DNA of 64,000 nucleotides from Aquimarina muelleri DSM 19832 (GCF_000430665.1 NZ_AUML01000006.1:115797-179796); one strand, 5' to 3'. Shown: positions 29,023-38,955, numbered from the stretch's first letter. Numbers and translations: made by a program. Notes: generated from the letters alone by a model not told the origin.

Positions 29023-30498
29023 CTAAAGTTCGCTAATGTAACTTCCATATAAATCATTAAAACGAAAACCTTCAGACAATCTGTATTTACTTAGTTTTTT
29101 ATATTCTACCAATCCCCATAATAAAAATTCCATCATAAAATAAAGATCTTCAGACTTAGCCTCTGGTTGGTACTTTTTTATCAAATCTTTAAGTGGCGTT
29201 ATCGCATCTAGTTTTTCTTTGTACTCTTTATCTGTAATATCTTCTAGTAACTCAAAGCCACTTTCTTCAAAAAACCAATTTACCAAATCCTGATATGGAT
29301 CTTGATACTCTTCTTTTTGTAGTTTTTCTATCTTAGGAAAATAATCTTCAAAAAGTGTCTTAATTGCATCCGAAATCAAAGAATGTGCTACAGATGCAGC
29401 TCCCTCCTGCTCTCCTTCATACACAAGTTCTACTTTACCTGTTATAGCAGGTATAACCCCTACAAAATCACTTAATCGCAATATGGTTTTATCCTCACCA
29501 GAACGCAATACTCTATATTCTGCCGTACTCAACAAATTTTCATACGCAGTAATACTCATTCGTGCACTTATACCACTTTTATGATCTATAAATTCACTTT
29601 CTCTCGCCTCAAAACTAATCTGTTCTAATAAATCCTTTGCTAAATCGGGAACATAAACCAAATCGGCTTGTCTGGTATCTAATTTTGCTTCTTGTTGGGT
29701 TATTGTTTTTGCTATTTCTATAGTTTCGGGATAATGCGTTAGGATCTGAGATCCTATTCTATCCTTTAATGGGGTTACAATACTTCCTCTATTAGTATAA
29801 TCTTCTGGGTTTGCAGTAAATACAAATTGTATATCTAATGGTAATCGCAATTTAAACCCTCTAATCTGGATATCTCCTTCTTGTAATATATTAAATAATG
29901 CTACTTGTATTCGAGCTTGTAAATCTGGTAATTCATTAATTACAAAAATACAGCGATTAGCTCTGGGGATCATTCCAAAATGAATAACACGATCGTCTGC
30001 ATAACTTAACTTAAGATTAGCTGCTTTAATTGGATCTACATCTCCTATAATATCTGCTACAGTCACATCGGGTGTTGCTAATTTTTCTGCAAAACGATCG
30101 GATCTGTGTACCCATGTTATAGGCGTATCTTCTCCTTTTTCTTGTATTAAATTACTTGCATATCTGGAAATTGGATGAAAAGGATCATCATTAATTTCAG
30201 ACCCTTCAATTACTGGTATCCATTCGTCCAGAAGAGTAATCATTTGTCTTGCCAATCGTGTTTTTGCCTGCCCTCTTAATCCTAATAAATTAATATTATG
30301 GCGAGACAGAATAGCTCTCTCTAACTCTGGTATTACGGTGTTTTCATATCCATGAATACCTGTAAATGTTTTTTCTTTATTACTTATTTTAGTCCTTAAA
30401 TTATTTCTTAGTTCATCTTTTATAGATATACTTTTATATCCCGATTCTTTTAACTGACCTAATGTTTTTATACTTTTAATATCTATTTGTTCCTTCAT
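29023..30498 (-). CDS. AAA+ ATPase of the MoxR/magnesium-chelatase type
   Basis: I placed the start at 30498 (MKEQIDIK) because related proteins begin near that point; an upstream in-frame ATG at 30543 is possible. Walker A is GLRGQAKTR, and the Walker B region FVINELPDL has Asn where Asp is usual, which I believe is a trait of this subfamily. ANPEDYTNRG (sensor 1) and a PLKDRIGSQI arginine-finger region follow. Such ATPases work with a VWA-domain partner as a metal-chelatase-like or chaperone-like machine. That partner is encoded immediately upstream, so the two form an operon on the minus strand. Confidence 0.9.
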   Translation of the reverse strand: MKEQIDIKSIKTLGQLKESGYKSISIKDELRNNLRTKISNKEKTFTGIHGYENTVIPELERAILSRHNINLLGLRGQAKTRLARQMITLLDEWIPVIEGSEINDDPFHPISRYASNLIQEKGEDTPITWVHRSDRFAEKLATPDVTVADIIGDVDPIKAANLKLSYADDRVIHFGMIPRANRCIFVINELPDLQARIQVALFNILQEGDIQIRGFKLRLPLDIQFVFTANPEDYTNRGSIVTPLKDRIGSQILTHYPETIEIAKTITQQEAKLDTRQADLVYVPDLAKDLLEQISFEARESEFIDHKSGISARMSITAYENLLSTAEYRVLRSGEDKTILRLSDFVGVIPAITGKVELVYEGEQEGAASVAHSLISDAIKTLFEDYFPKIEKLQKEEYQDPYQDLVNWFFEESGFELLEDITDKEYKEKLDAITPLKDLIKKYQPEAKSEDLYFMMEFLLWGLVEYKKLSKYRLSEGFRFNDLYGSYISEL

Positions 30499-30557
30499 AT
30501 TTTCTTTTATTTCTAACAAAAGTCGTGTAAACTTCCTGTTCAAAATTTGAAATTAGT

Positions 30558-31688
30558 TTATCCTTTAATTCTTTTTTTTCGGTTGGTTTCATAATCCTCA
30601 AAAATCATTTCACCAAGTCCTTTTAAACCTGTATAAAATGCTTTACCTTGATTTGCATAGGTAAATTCTCGCACAAATTGCATCAAGTAAGGATCTTGTG
30701 CTATCATAAAAGTAGTTATTGGTATATGTAACTTTCTGGCTTGTTGCGCCATCATATTACATTTGTTTACAATATGGCGATCCAAACCATTACTATTTTT
30801 ATAGTATTGCCCATCTGGCAGTTTAAGACAACTTGGTTTACCATCAGTAATCATAAAAATTTGCTTATTGGTATTGCGTTTTCTGCGTAGCATATCCATT
30901 GCTAATTGTAATCCCGCCACTGTATTTGTGTGATAGGGTCCAACTTGTAAATACGGTAAATCTTTGATCTCTATAGACCATGCATCGTTACCAAACACCA
31001 ATATATCCAAAGTATCCTTTGGGTATTTGGTAGTAATAAGTTCTACCAGTGCCATTGCTACTTTTTTGGCAGGAGTAATACGATCCTCCCCATATAAAAT
31101 CATACTATGGCTAATATCGATCATTAAAACGGTACTCATTTGTGCTTTAAAACGAGTTTCTTCGACTACAAGGTCATCTTCTGTTAAATTAAAATCCCCT
31201 ATACCATGATTAATTTGCGCATTTTTAAGGCTCTCTGTCATGGATATTCGTTCTAAAGAATCTCCGTATTGATAATTTCGAAACTCTCCAGAATGTTCAT
31301 CTCCTTTACCAATATAATTTGTTCTGTGGTTTCCTGATCCGCTACGTTTTAATTTTCCAAATATTTGATCTAATGCTCTTTTACGAATAGCCTGTTCGGT
31401 TTTAGCAGTAATAGACATTCCTCCTTTACCATCTGGCTTTATTTCTTCTCTTATATATCCTTTCTTTTTTAAGTCTTCTACAAAATCATCTAATGTATAC
31501 TCCTCATCTGTTAATTGATATTCTTTATCCAGCTCTTTCATCCAATCTAAAGCCTCATCCAAATCTCCAGAAGTGTGTGTGATAATTTCTTGAAAAATAT
31601 CAAAAAGCTTATCAAAAGGAGACTGCTCGGGAGCCTCAAATACTTTAAACGCAAAACCTTTTTTAAATACTCTTTTTTCTTTTTTCAT
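30558..31688 (-). CDS. VWA-domain protein, partner of the AAA+ ATPase
   Basis: The 376-residue protein has a helical N-terminal half (about 1-170) and a von Willebrand factor A domain (about 180-350). The metal-ion-dependent adhesion site is intact (MIDISHSM, DxSxS), followed by VFGNDAW and MITDGKPSC. It is the usual partner of the MoxR-like ATPase encoded just downstream, as BchD/CoxE-type VWA proteins are for chelatase-like ATPases. The client is unknown. It is the first gene of the minus-strand pair, with promoter in the 31.7-32.1 kb region. Confidence 0.92.
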   Translation of the reverse strand: MKKEKRVFKKGFAFKVFEAPEQSPFDKLFDIFQEIITHTSGDLDEALDWMKELDKEYQLTDEEYTLDDFVEDLKKKGYIREEIKPDGKGGMSITAKTEQAIRKRALDQIFGKLKRSGSGNHRTNYIGKGDEHSGEFRNYQYGDSLERISMTESLKNAQINHGIGDFNLTEDDLVVEETRFKAQMSTVLMIDISHSMILYGEDRITPAKKVAMALVELITTKYPKDTLDILVFGNDAWSIEIKDLPYLQVGPYHTNTVAGLQLAMDMLRRKRNTNKQIFMITDGKPSCLKLPDGQYYKNSNGLDRHIVNKCNMMAQQARKLHIPITTFMIAQDPYLMQFVREFTYANQGKAFYTGLKGLGEMIFEDYETNRKKRIKG

Positions 31689-32168
31689 TAGCTACATGTT
31701 TTCTATACACTTAATAGTATGATTCTTTTTTAAGTCCTTACTTAATTTTAAAAACAACGTATATAGATTTCACAAGATAAAGTTAGTACATTTTGTATAA
31801 GATAAGAGCTTATCCATCATCTAAGAAATTAGAATTAACATTTGTTTTGGAGAAATTAACCCCTGTTTAATTTATTATTCTGTAAAATTACTATTTACTA
31901 TATTTGAAAGGTGGAAAAACCATAATTTACCATCTAATACGATTTACGGATGAGAATTGCGTATAAATAATTGCAAAGGTTTTTCGCTAGATTGATGAAT
32001 CAAATTAAAGAATAGCCATAGCTATTGTTTCATTTTATGAAGAAAATATAGTAGAAAAAGAATGCGATTATATGTGAGATTTTTATTCGTAAATCGTATA
32101 ATACCATTTATCATTTGAATTTACTGGAATAAAATGTTCTTTATCCTAAATTATAAGATACGCTATCT
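31689..32168. other. Divergent promoter region carrying a 161-bp hairpin element
   Basis: This region separates the VWA gene (minus) from an M28 peptidase (plus). A TATATTTG box (31899-31906) fits the Bacteroidota -7 consensus TAnnTTTG on the plus strand. The 161-bp hairpin element (listed separately) fills 31938-32098 and leaves only 70 nt before the M28 start. Confidence 0.5.
31938..32098. mobile_element. 161-bp MITE-like palindromic element, copy 1
   Basis: The element is bounded by inverted repeats TACGATTTACG and CGTAAATCGTA. The whole length folds back imperfectly on a central AATAGC-CATA-GCTATT hairpin. Two further copies of exactly 161 bp in the reverse orientation are at 60569-60729 and 61821-61981. 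It has no coding capacity, and identical size and ends across copies point to a non-autonomous transposable element. I did not see a clear target-site duplication; an AAT/ATA flank is possible. Confidence 0.85.
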
Positions 32169-33638
32169 ATGAAAAATTCTATTCTATCCATATTGTTTTT
32201 AACATTTGTAATCTCTGTTTCTGCACAATCTGATATAGAGAAAGTAAAATCTACTATCTCTAAAAATAAAATCGAAGGACATATTTATTTTCTTGCTTCA
32301 GATGAATTAAAGGGGAGACAAACTGGTTCTGCCGAAAATAAAATTGCTGCACAATACCTAGCCAATATGTTACGTAGTTATGGCGTAAAACAAATTAAGG
32401 ATACGAATAGTTATTTTCAAAAAGTATTCTTAAAAAAGACTTCTGCGGCAACAAAAACCGTTTTTAAAACAGGAGCGTTACATCTGGATAAAATACTAAC
32501 CGTTGCATCGGTAAATACCGACTATAAAGGAAAAGCTATTTTTTTAAATCACGCACAAGAAGACGATTATAAAAATATAGATGTTACAGGAAAATATGTA
32601 ATCTCTATTATCGGTACTAAAGAAGATAAAGATATTAGATCTGCTTTTTCTAAAACAAAAGAAAAAATGGCCCTCGCTAAAGAAAAAGGCGCTATTGGTT
32701 TTATCGAGATTTGTAACGTTGATGATGCTACTTGGAGTAGAATGGAACATTATTATAATGGAGATAAAATGGATGTTGCAGGCAAAAATGAAGATTCTAG
32801 TACTTTTTCTCATACCTGGATTAATGACCAAAAAGAAGAAATAAGTGCTGCTTTTGATCAAAAAAACGAGATCGATATTGAAATAATTGTCGAAGGGATT
32901 CAAAAAAAGGATATTATCTCACAAAATGTAGTAGGGTATGTAGAAGGTTCTGATCCTGTTCTTAAAAACGAATATATTATTTACTCTGCACACTACGATC
33001 ACGTAGGTATTGGTAAACCCATAGACAATGACTCTATTTACAACGGTGCCAGAGACAATGCTGTAGGAACAGTTACTGTACTTTCTGCTGCAGAAAACAT
33101 AGCTAAATATCCAACCAAAAGATCTGCTTTATTTATTCTTTTTACCGGAGAAGAAAAAGGACTTTTAGGTAGTAAATGGTATGTCAATCATCCTGTATTA
33201 CCGCTTCATCAAATGGTATATTGTTTTAATAGTGACAATGGTGGTTATAATGATACTTCCATAGCTACTATTGTTGGTTTGGGCAGAACCACTGCACAAA
33301 AAGATATTGTCGATGCAGCTACTGCTTTTGGACTTAAAGCTATAGATGACCCTGCACCAGAACAAGGATTATTTGATCGTTCTGATAACGTACACTTTGC
33401 CGCAAAAGGCATTCCTGCTCCTACTTTTAGTATGGGTTTTACAGCCTTTGACGAAGAAATAACCAAATATTATCATCAAGTAACCGATAATCCAGATACT
33501 TTAGATTATGAATACCTTTTCAAATTTTTTCAATCCTATGTTTTAGCTTGCAGAAATATAGCTAACAATCCAAAAACTCCGTTCTGGATAAAAGGGGATA
33601 AATATTATGATGCAGGCAAGAAATTATATCAGAAATAA
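32169..33638 (+). CDS. Secreted M28-family zinc aminopeptidase
   Basis: The 489-residue protein has a signal peptide (ending SVSAQ). It carries a full M28 metal set: SAHYDHVG (His and Asp), GARDNAVG (bridging Asp), FTGEEKGLLG (catalytic and zinc Glu), FNSDNGG (Asp), and a C-terminal YYHQVTD with the last His. A PA-like insertion lies between residues about 110 and 240. Unlike the M28 gene at 5.3 kb, the first His ligand is present. It is expected to release N-terminal residues from extracellular peptides. It is monocistronic. Confidence 0.93.
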   Translation: MKNSILSILFLTFVISVSAQSDIEKVKSTISKNKIEGHIYFLASDELKGRQTGSAENKIAAQYLANMLRSYGVKQIKDTNSYFQKVFLKKTSAATKTVFKTGALHLDKILTVASVNTDYKGKAIFLNHAQEDDYKNIDVTGKYVISIIGTKEDKDIRSAFSKTKEKMALAKEKGAIGFIEICNVDDATWSRMEHYYNGDKMDVAGKNEDSSTFSHTWINDQKEEISAAFDQKNEIDIEIIVEGIQKKDIISQNVVGYVEGSDPVLKNEYIIYSAHYDHVGIGKPIDNDSIYNGARDNAVGTVTVLSAAENIAKYPTKRSALFILFTGEEKGLLGSKWYVNHPVLPLHQMVYCFNSDNGGYNDTSIATIVGLGRTTAQKDIVDAATAFGLKAIDDPAPEQGLFDRSDNVHFAAKGIPAPTFSMGFTAFDEEITKYYHQVTDNPDTLDYEYLFKFFQSYVLACRNIANNPKTPFWIKGDKYYDAGKKLYQK

Positions 33639-34091
33639 TAAATAACCTATTTCTACTTTGTCATCTTAGAGTTAAAAAACACATCCATCCCAACTTTCCT
33701 TCAAAGGAAAGTGTAAAGCTTTTGCATTTCGATAAGTTTAATGTAAAAGTTTTACACGGATTCTATTAGTCTTTGATAATCTCAGAATAATAATTAGTAC
33801 CACTACCAACCTTTCATATCTTTTCTCTTCTCACAAAGAATTATTTGTTATTTCAAAAAAAACTGAGCTTAGAAAAGAAACAGAGCACAAGAATTTAAGA
33901 TTCATTATATATTTTTTAACATAATAATATTATAAGAAAGAGGATTTAAATCTTAATTTTACTCTACCCCTATTTTAAGATCATTTAATCGTTAAAGCAC
34001 TTAGCAAATACACATGGAAATAAACGTAAACCTAATGTAATTGCATAATATGTGAGTAACACAGATATGTAATTATAAAAATCGTCAGATT
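33639..34091. other. Intergenic region with two adjoining hairpins
   Basis: No gene is seen. A 9-bp hairpin (33693-33701 with 33704-33712) is followed by an 18-bp imperfect stem (33711-33728 with 33740-33757). Neither has a T-tract, so they are not classical terminators; they may be RNA-processing sites or repeat remnants. The remainder is A+T-rich and includes the promoter of the next gene. Confidence 0.5.
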
Positions 34092-34448
34092 ATGAAAAAT
34101 TACATACTCCCCCTTTTAGTATTTTCCTCTTTTTTAGTATACCCTAATGTCGTCAAAAAACAAAGTACTCCCATATCTGTATTTACTCAAAACCCCATAG
34201 ATCGTAAACTTTCTGCAGAAGAAGTAAAACAAAGAGGTATTGACCTTTTAGTAAATCAAATTATTGAAAATATTGATGAAGTTGATTTACGAAAAACAGC
34301 AAGGTCTGCAATCTTCGAAACATCCTATGGTTTTCGATGGAAAATGGTTAATCTAAGTACTAGCAAGGTTTTTATTATTAAGGTAGATAAAGATTTTAAA
34401 CTTATCTCTGTTCGAAATGCAGATAATTCTAAAAACATAACGCCATAA
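34092..34448 (+). CDS. Small secreted protein of unknown function
   Basis: The 118-residue protein has a signal peptide (about 1-19, LLVFSSFLVYPNV) and a short conserved-looking core with KARS-like basic residues (VDLRKTARSAIFETSYGFRW) followed by two beta strands. I do not recognise the family. It is monocistronic, and its codon use is like that of its neighbours. Confidence 0.6.
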   Translation: MKNYILPLLVFSSFLVYPNVVKKQSTPISVFTQNPIDRKLSAEEVKQRGIDLLVNQIIENIDEVDLRKTARSAIFETSYGFRWKMVNLSTSKVFIIKVDKDFKLISVRNADNSKNITP

Positions 34449-34499
34449 TACGATAATAATTACTTTATAAAATATTCTTTGTTTTTAATAATAATAGAT

Positions 34500-34566
34500 G
34501 TCATTTTGGGCGGAGTCAATACTATGTTCTCCCCTTTGATTACTATTTGGCTACGCTCAATATGAC
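34500..34566. repeat. Degenerate hairpin repeat (GTCATTTTGGGCGGAGTC type)
   Basis: Arms 34500-34524 and 34541-34566 are imperfectly complementary and give a hairpin of about 67 nt. The arm sequence resembles the dispersed Bacteroidota intergenic element whose consensus, as I remember it, is TGTCATTTCGAGCGNAGTCG. It lies between the small secreted protein and the transporter and may act as a weak terminator or processing site. Confidence 0.55.
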
Positions 34567-34724
34567 TTTTTATAAGAGAAATAGTTTTTAAATACTATCC
34601 GCATATCCTTTTCAAAATTTATGTAGTATATATATCTAAAAGTTTTCTAGTACTTTTGGATGTACAGTTTTTTGAATTTCAATCATTCATAAATTTGTAA
34701 TACATTAATTTACATTTGTCATAT

Positions 34725-36200
34725 ATGCTTGTAAATATTAAAAAAACAGGGCTCATATCTGGCCCCTCAATTTTTATTCTGGTATTGTTATTTTTTCACC
34801 CAGAAGGATTGAGTAAAGAAGCCAATGCAATACTGGCAAGCACATTATGGATTGCTATATGGTGGATTACAGAAGCTATACCAATTGCTGCTACATCATT
34901 ATTACCTATTATTCTTTTTCCGTTATCTGGTGGATTAGATATAAAAACTACTACTGCTGCATTTGGCAACCATAATGTATTTTTATATGCTGGCGGATTT
35001 ATTTTAGCCATAGGGATAGAAAGATGGAACCTACATAAGCGTATTGCTCTGCGTATTATTACCATAATTGGTACCAATGTTAAAACCATGATACTTGGTT
35101 TTATGGTAGCTACTGCTTTTTTATCTATGTGGATTTCTAACACAGCAACCTCGGTAATGATGCTACCAATAGGAATTGCGATCATAACACAGCTTACCGA
35201 TAACCCTAATACGATAGCAGATGAAAATAAAATTTTTGGAAAAGCATTAATGCTAAGTATTGCATATAGCGCATCCATCGGTGGTGTTGCCTCTCTTATA
35301 GGAACTCCTACTAATCTTATTCTGGCAGGTGTGGTAAAAGAAATTTATGGGTTCGAAATAACCTTTACCAATTGGATTGTAATTGGACTACCAATTGCCC
35401 TACTCCTGCTTTTTATATGCTGGTATTATTTGGTATATATAGCATTCTCTTTTCCACAAAAAGAATTTCCTGGAGGAAAACAAGAAGTTAAAAATCAATT
35501 ACAAGCATTAGGCAAAATATCTTTTGAAGAAAAACTGGTACTTGCAGTATTTATATGTACTGCATTTGCATGGATCACCAGATCCTTTTTACTACAACCG
35601 ATATTTTCTGCTATAGATGATACCATCATTGCAATAACAGCAGCACTACTTCTTTTTATCCTGCCAAGTGCCAAAAAAGGAAAGCCTTTAATGAATTGGG
35701 AAACTGCCGTGAAATTACCTTGGGGAGTACTGTTACTTTTTGGAGGAGGACTTGCCCTTGCTGCTGGTTTTAAAGAATCCGGACTTGCCGTTTGGATAGG
35801 TACACAAATGTCTTTATTACAAGGAGTACATTTAATTACGTTATTAATTTTTATAGTAACCGTAGTAAATTTTTTAACCGAGATTACCTCTAACGTTGCC
35901 ACCACATCTATGTTATTACCCGTTTTAGCATCCATGTCTTTATCTCTGGATGTACACCCTTTTATTTTAATGGTAGGCGCAACCATAGCAGCATCCTGTG
36001 CATTTATGCTTCCTGTAGCTACCCCACCTAATGCGGTGGTATTTGGGTCTGGGTATTTAACCATACCAGATATGATGAAAAAAGGATTTTGGTTAAATAC
36101 TATATCTATTATTTTTATAGTGTTAATTACCTATTACCTACTACCTTTTTTCTGGGATTTTGATCCTTCTTATTTCCCTCAAGAATTTAAAAAACCATAA
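34725..36200 (+). CDS. SLC13/DASS-family sodium:dicarboxylate or anion symporter
   Basis: I took the ATG at 34725 rather than the TTG three codons upstream. The protein of about 491 residues has 11-12 membrane helices. It carries the DASS motifs: WWITEAIPIAATSLLP near residue 45, the first substrate-binding SNTATSVMMLP (SNT), and the second ITSNVATTSMLLPV (SNVAT) followed by ATPPNAVVFGSG. Members use sodium to import dicarboxylates such as succinate, or sulfate. The exact substrate is not readable. It is monocistronic. Confidence 0.92.
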   Translation: MLVNIKKTGLISGPSIFILVLLFFHPEGLSKEANAILASTLWIAIWWITEAIPIAATSLLPIILFPLSGGLDIKTTTAAFGNHNVFLYAGGFILAIGIERWNLHKRIALRIITIIGTNVKTMILGFMVATAFLSMWISNTATSVMMLPIGIAIITQLTDNPNTIADENKIFGKALMLSIAYSASIGGVASLIGTPTNLILAGVVKEIYGFEITFTNWIVIGLPIALLLLFICWYYLVYIAFSFPQKEFPGGKQEVKNQLQALGKISFEEKLVLAVFICTAFAWITRSFLLQPIFSAIDDTIIAITAALLLFILPSAKKGKPLMNWETAVKLPWGVLLLFGGGLALAAGFKESGLAVWIGTQMSLLQGVHLITLLIFIVTVVNFLTEITSNVATTSMLLPVLASMSLSLDVHPFILMVGATIAASCAFMLPVATPPNAVVFGSGYLTIPDMMKKGFWLNTISIIFIVLITYYLLPFFWDFDPSYFPQEFKKP

Positions 36201-36201
36201 A

Positions 36202-36441
36202 CTAATGCTTATCCAGTATTGCTTTCACCGATTTATAATCCTCCATATACTCCCAATATATAATTCTATTGTATGCATATTCAATTAAGATAAACTTTTC
36301 GCTTAGGGATAAAATACGATCTATGGCAACTAGTTTTTTTGAAGCTTCTTGTACCTCTACATCTTCGGTTATTTCTTTATTTCTGGCATCAAACCCATGA
36401 AGAATAGTATGGTTTTTAAGAGTAAGTTCTATGAATTTCAT
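36202..36441 (-). CDS. Small conserved hypothetical protein
   Basis: The 79-residue cytosolic protein starts MKFIELTLKNHTILHG. It has alternating strands and one helix (EASKKLVAIDRILSLS), then a strand-rich YAYNRIIYWEYMEDY end. It converges with the SLC13 gene, with only 1 nt between stop codons. I do not recognise a family, but codon use and start context look real. Confidence 0.6.
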   Translation of the reverse strand: MKFIELTLKNHTILHGFDARNKEITEDVEVQEASKKLVAIDRILSLSEKFILIEYAYNRIIYWEYMEDYKSVKAILDKH

Positions 36442-36492
36442 CTTTTTAAAAATTTTAATTCCTCAAATTTACCATATTTCACCTAAAATGCT

Positions 36493-36528
36493 CTTTAAGG
36501 TTTTAGTATTCTAACTTTATTTACTTTA
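36493..36528 (+). promoter_or_regulatory. Conserved 36-nt leader motif, copy 1
   Basis: This 36-nt stretch matches 42822-42857 at 30 of 36 positions and ends in the invariant TTTATTTACTTTA. It lies upstream of the second 21-bp array and the toxin-like gene at 37053. A promoter or activator site is likely, but the sigma factor is unknown. Confidence 0.4.
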
Positions 36529-36663
36529 TGGTTAGTTAAAATTATTTTGAGACAGACACTACCAATCAAAAAATATACACATACACTAACCAAATGCACA
36601 TTTACAGTTATAAAATTTAAACGTAACCTTACTATCCAAGCAAATGTAGTAATTCTAATAGTC

Positions 36664-36894
36664 TACTATCATGTCGAAATCATTAGCTAACACGGCGAAA
36701 GCATTAACTATCTCGGGGAAATCATTAGCTATCACGGCGAAAGCACTAGCTATCCTGTCGAAAGCATCAGCTATCACGGGGAAATCGTTAGCTAACACGT
36801 CGAAATCGTCAGCTATCATGGCGAAATCGTTAGCTATCCTGTCGAAAGCATCAGCTATCTAGGGGAAATCATTAGCTTACACGGCGAAAGCATC
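36664..36894. repeat. 21-bp tandem array (11 units), second locus
   Basis: Eleven 21-bp units with consensus near AGCTATCACGGCGAAAGCATT. The core CTATC...GAAA...CATT is shared with the array at 6698-7033. No strict higher-order period is seen here. One plus-strand frame is open for 63 codons as a seven-residue repeat (SLAITAK-like), but at the other locus that frame is closed, so translation is unlikely. It lies about 160 nt before the toxin-like gene. Confidence 0.9.
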
Positions 36895-37052
36895 AGCTAT
36901 AGTATGCAGCATATTACCAAGATGCCTACTAAGGGTAATATATTATTTTTATTGTATACAGATTTTTGTACTACTATTACTGAAAAAGTAATTGTATTTT
37001 AGTACTTATGTAATCTTGTTACCAAATAATACTCCTTAAAGCCTAAAATTAT

Positions 37053-38129
37053 ATGGTATCCAATTCTTTATTTGACCTACAGTCTATAAAAAGCGACGTT
37101 TCTTCTGCCCTTAACTCTAGTATATCTGATTTAGGGAACTCCCATAAAGACCCTAATTTTTGGGCTAAAACAAGTTTACAAACAAAAGTAGAAAGCTCTA
37201 TACAAGACATCGCCCGAAAAACATCTACCTCTGGAAGGGGATATACAGGAAATCCCCCCGACAAAGGGTTTAGCGTAACATTTGGTATTCAAATACTGGT
37301 AGGATATAAAATTAGGGTAAGGGGCAATGCCAATATTGGATATGGCAACCGATATGGCAATTTTGGAGCAACATCCTCACTACATATTTCTGCATATAAC
37401 GCAGGGCTGGGCAGTGCCGTAGGTAAAAAAGGGTTGGTCGTGAATCTAACCGCAGCGATAAACCTTACTATTGGTAGTGGATACGGAACACCGCTACAAT
37501 CGTATTCCTTAAATTACAATTCGCCAATACCAACGCTCAATGATTTTGATAACTCTTTTAGTTATGGGCAATTACTAACATGGAACTCTGCTTTAAATGA
37601 AAATCAATTTTCGTTAGACCGTATACAACGAGAAGGTATGATTGGTTTTCGGCTGGGAGATGTTAATGTAAGCTCTAACAACGATACCAAAAGAGCCTAT
37701 TTTGGAGGGGGAACCGATATGGGATGGACAGGTGGCCTAACTGTAGCAACCCCTTTTCTTGAAATAGGGTTTCAAGATTTTTCGGGTAAATATGCACAAG
37801 AAGATGATAAACAACGTAAGGATATCTTAGAACGAATTAAAGAAACTAAAAAAAATAATGATCTTAGTAAATTTCAAAAAGAAGCTAGGGTATCTGAATT
37901 AGAAGGGGAACTTAAAAAAATGACATCTAATTACCATAACCAAACATCTTATCATAAAAAACTAAACAAAGCCTCTACATATATTCGTATTAATAACTCT
38001 AGCGGTTATAATGCAACGGTAGATTTAATTGGGGATGCGTGGTTACAAAACGCAATACATAAAGCCATTAAAGATTTTAGGTTTGAGTATAATCACAAAA
38101 ACATAGAAATATGGGGTGGAAAAAAATAA
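37053..38129 (+). CDS. Putative polymorphic toxin, type-23-like C-terminal domain
   Basis: The 358-residue protein has no signal peptide. Residues about 1-70 are helical. From residue about 70 on it is Gly- and Asn-rich beta sequence (GFSVTFGIQILVGYKI, YGNFGATSSLHISAYNAGLG, YFGGGTDMGWTGGL), followed by a charged coiled segment (255-300) and an end with IGDAWLQNAIHKAIKDFRFE. From memory this pattern resembles Bacteroidota proteins annotated with polymorphic toxin type 23; no catalytic residues are obvious to me. It overlaps a small lipoprotein by 19 nt, and a SUKH-like gene follows. A toxin role is probable only by family and context. Confidence 0.5.
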   Translation: MVSNSLFDLQSIKSDVSSALNSSISDLGNSHKDPNFWAKTSLQTKVESSIQDIARKTSTSGRGYTGNPPDKGFSVTFGIQILVGYKIRVRGNANIGYGNRYGNFGATSSLHISAYNAGLGSAVGKKGLVVNLTAAINLTIGSGYGTPLQSYSLNYNSPIPTLNDFDNSFSYGQLLTWNSALNENQFSLDRIQREGMIGFRLGDVNVSSNNDTKRAYFGGGTDMGWTGGLTVATPFLEIGFQDFSGKYAQEDDKQRKDILERIKETKKNNDLSKFQKEARVSELEGELKKMTSNYHNQTSYHKKLNKASTYIRINNSSGYNATVDLIGDAWLQNAIHKAIKDFRFEYNHKNIEIWGGKK

Positions 38130-38683
38130 CGGTTTTATTACTACTTTTTACAACTATTGGATGTAATACCCTGTTTAAAAATTACTATTATACAGAAAAA
38201 CTTGGTTTAAGACCTAAGACACCAAAATACAAACTAACCAAAACTACGTTTGGTCCAGATAAAAACAATCTAATTGACGAAAACTCTATTTATATTAATG
38301 AGCGGGAAATAATATATAAAAATGGAGGGAGAGAAAAGAAAGAATATTTTCTTAGATTTTTCACTAATGGTAAATGTGTTTGGGGGTACCCATACGATTT
38401 CAAAAGAAAAACACTCAATATCGAAGATATAAACAATATGTCCAGAGGAGGTGCTTTTGTTGGATACTATAAAATAGAAGATACTAACAAAATTTTTGTA
38501 GAAACATTTTATGTAGGCGTTGGTGAAAACGGAAAATATGATATGGATTATGGAATCATAAAAGGAGATACCATTTTCTTATCCGATTCCCCTTTAATTA
38601 ACAAAGAAAAAATAAATATAAACAATACTAAAATATACATCAAAAAAAAGATAGAAGGGCTAACAGGAACACCCGATTGGTAA
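38111..38683 (+). CDS. Lipoprotein of unknown function overlapping the toxin-like gene
   Basis: The 190-residue protein has a lipoprotein signal (LLLFTTIGCN, Cys near residue 18) and a beta-rich body (YFLRFFTNGKCVWGYPYDF, GAFVGYYKIE, GKYDMDYGIIKGDTIFLS). This layout is common in Bacteroidota small lipoproteins beside polymorphic toxins. It overlaps the end of the toxin-like gene by 19 nt, so it is translationally coupled. It may be a periplasm-facing immunity lipoprotein, but this is inferred from position only. Confidence 0.6.
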   Translation: MGWKKITVLLLLFTTIGCNTLFKNYYYTEKLGLRPKTPKYKLTKTTFGPDKNNLIDENSIYINEREIIYKNGGREKKEYFLRFFTNGKCVWGYPYDFKRKTLNIEDINNMSRGGAFVGYYKIEDTNKIFVETFYVGVGENGKYDMDYGIIKGDTIFLSDSPLINKEKININNTKIYIKKKIEGLTGTPDW

Positions 38684-38955
38684 TAGAAAATAGTTTATGA
38701 TACTAATAAATAGGCTTGATTTATTTATTCCTGCTTGTAAAACAAAATCTACAAATAATAGAATTTCTAAGCAAAATAAATACTAGATGTTAATGTATCT
38801 TGAGCCTCTCAAAATAATCTGCTATATATTATAAAGTGAATAACTTTAATAAATTGAGTTTAAGAATCGGAAAAAGAAAAACACATTAACAACTTACAGA
38901 AAATTATATTTATAATAAATATGCATTGCAACTATATAACGTTACTACCCAAAAT

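Noticed and set aside
29650..30310. Inactive ATPase because Walker B has Asn instead of Asp (FVINELPDL)
   Set aside because: I believe related MoxR/chelatase-type proteins share this INELPDL motif, so it is not evidence of decay.
33693..33757. Terminator for the M28 gene
   Set aside because: The two hairpins have no following T-run on either strand, so I list them only as structure.
36671..36862. A 63-codon plus-strand frame of seven-residue repeats
   Set aside because: Also a by-product of the 21-bp array. A coiled-coil-like repeat peptide was considered, but the corresponding frame is closed in the first array.
36664..36894. CRISPR array
   Set aside because: Units are head-to-tail without unique spacers and only 21 bp long; no cas genes are present.
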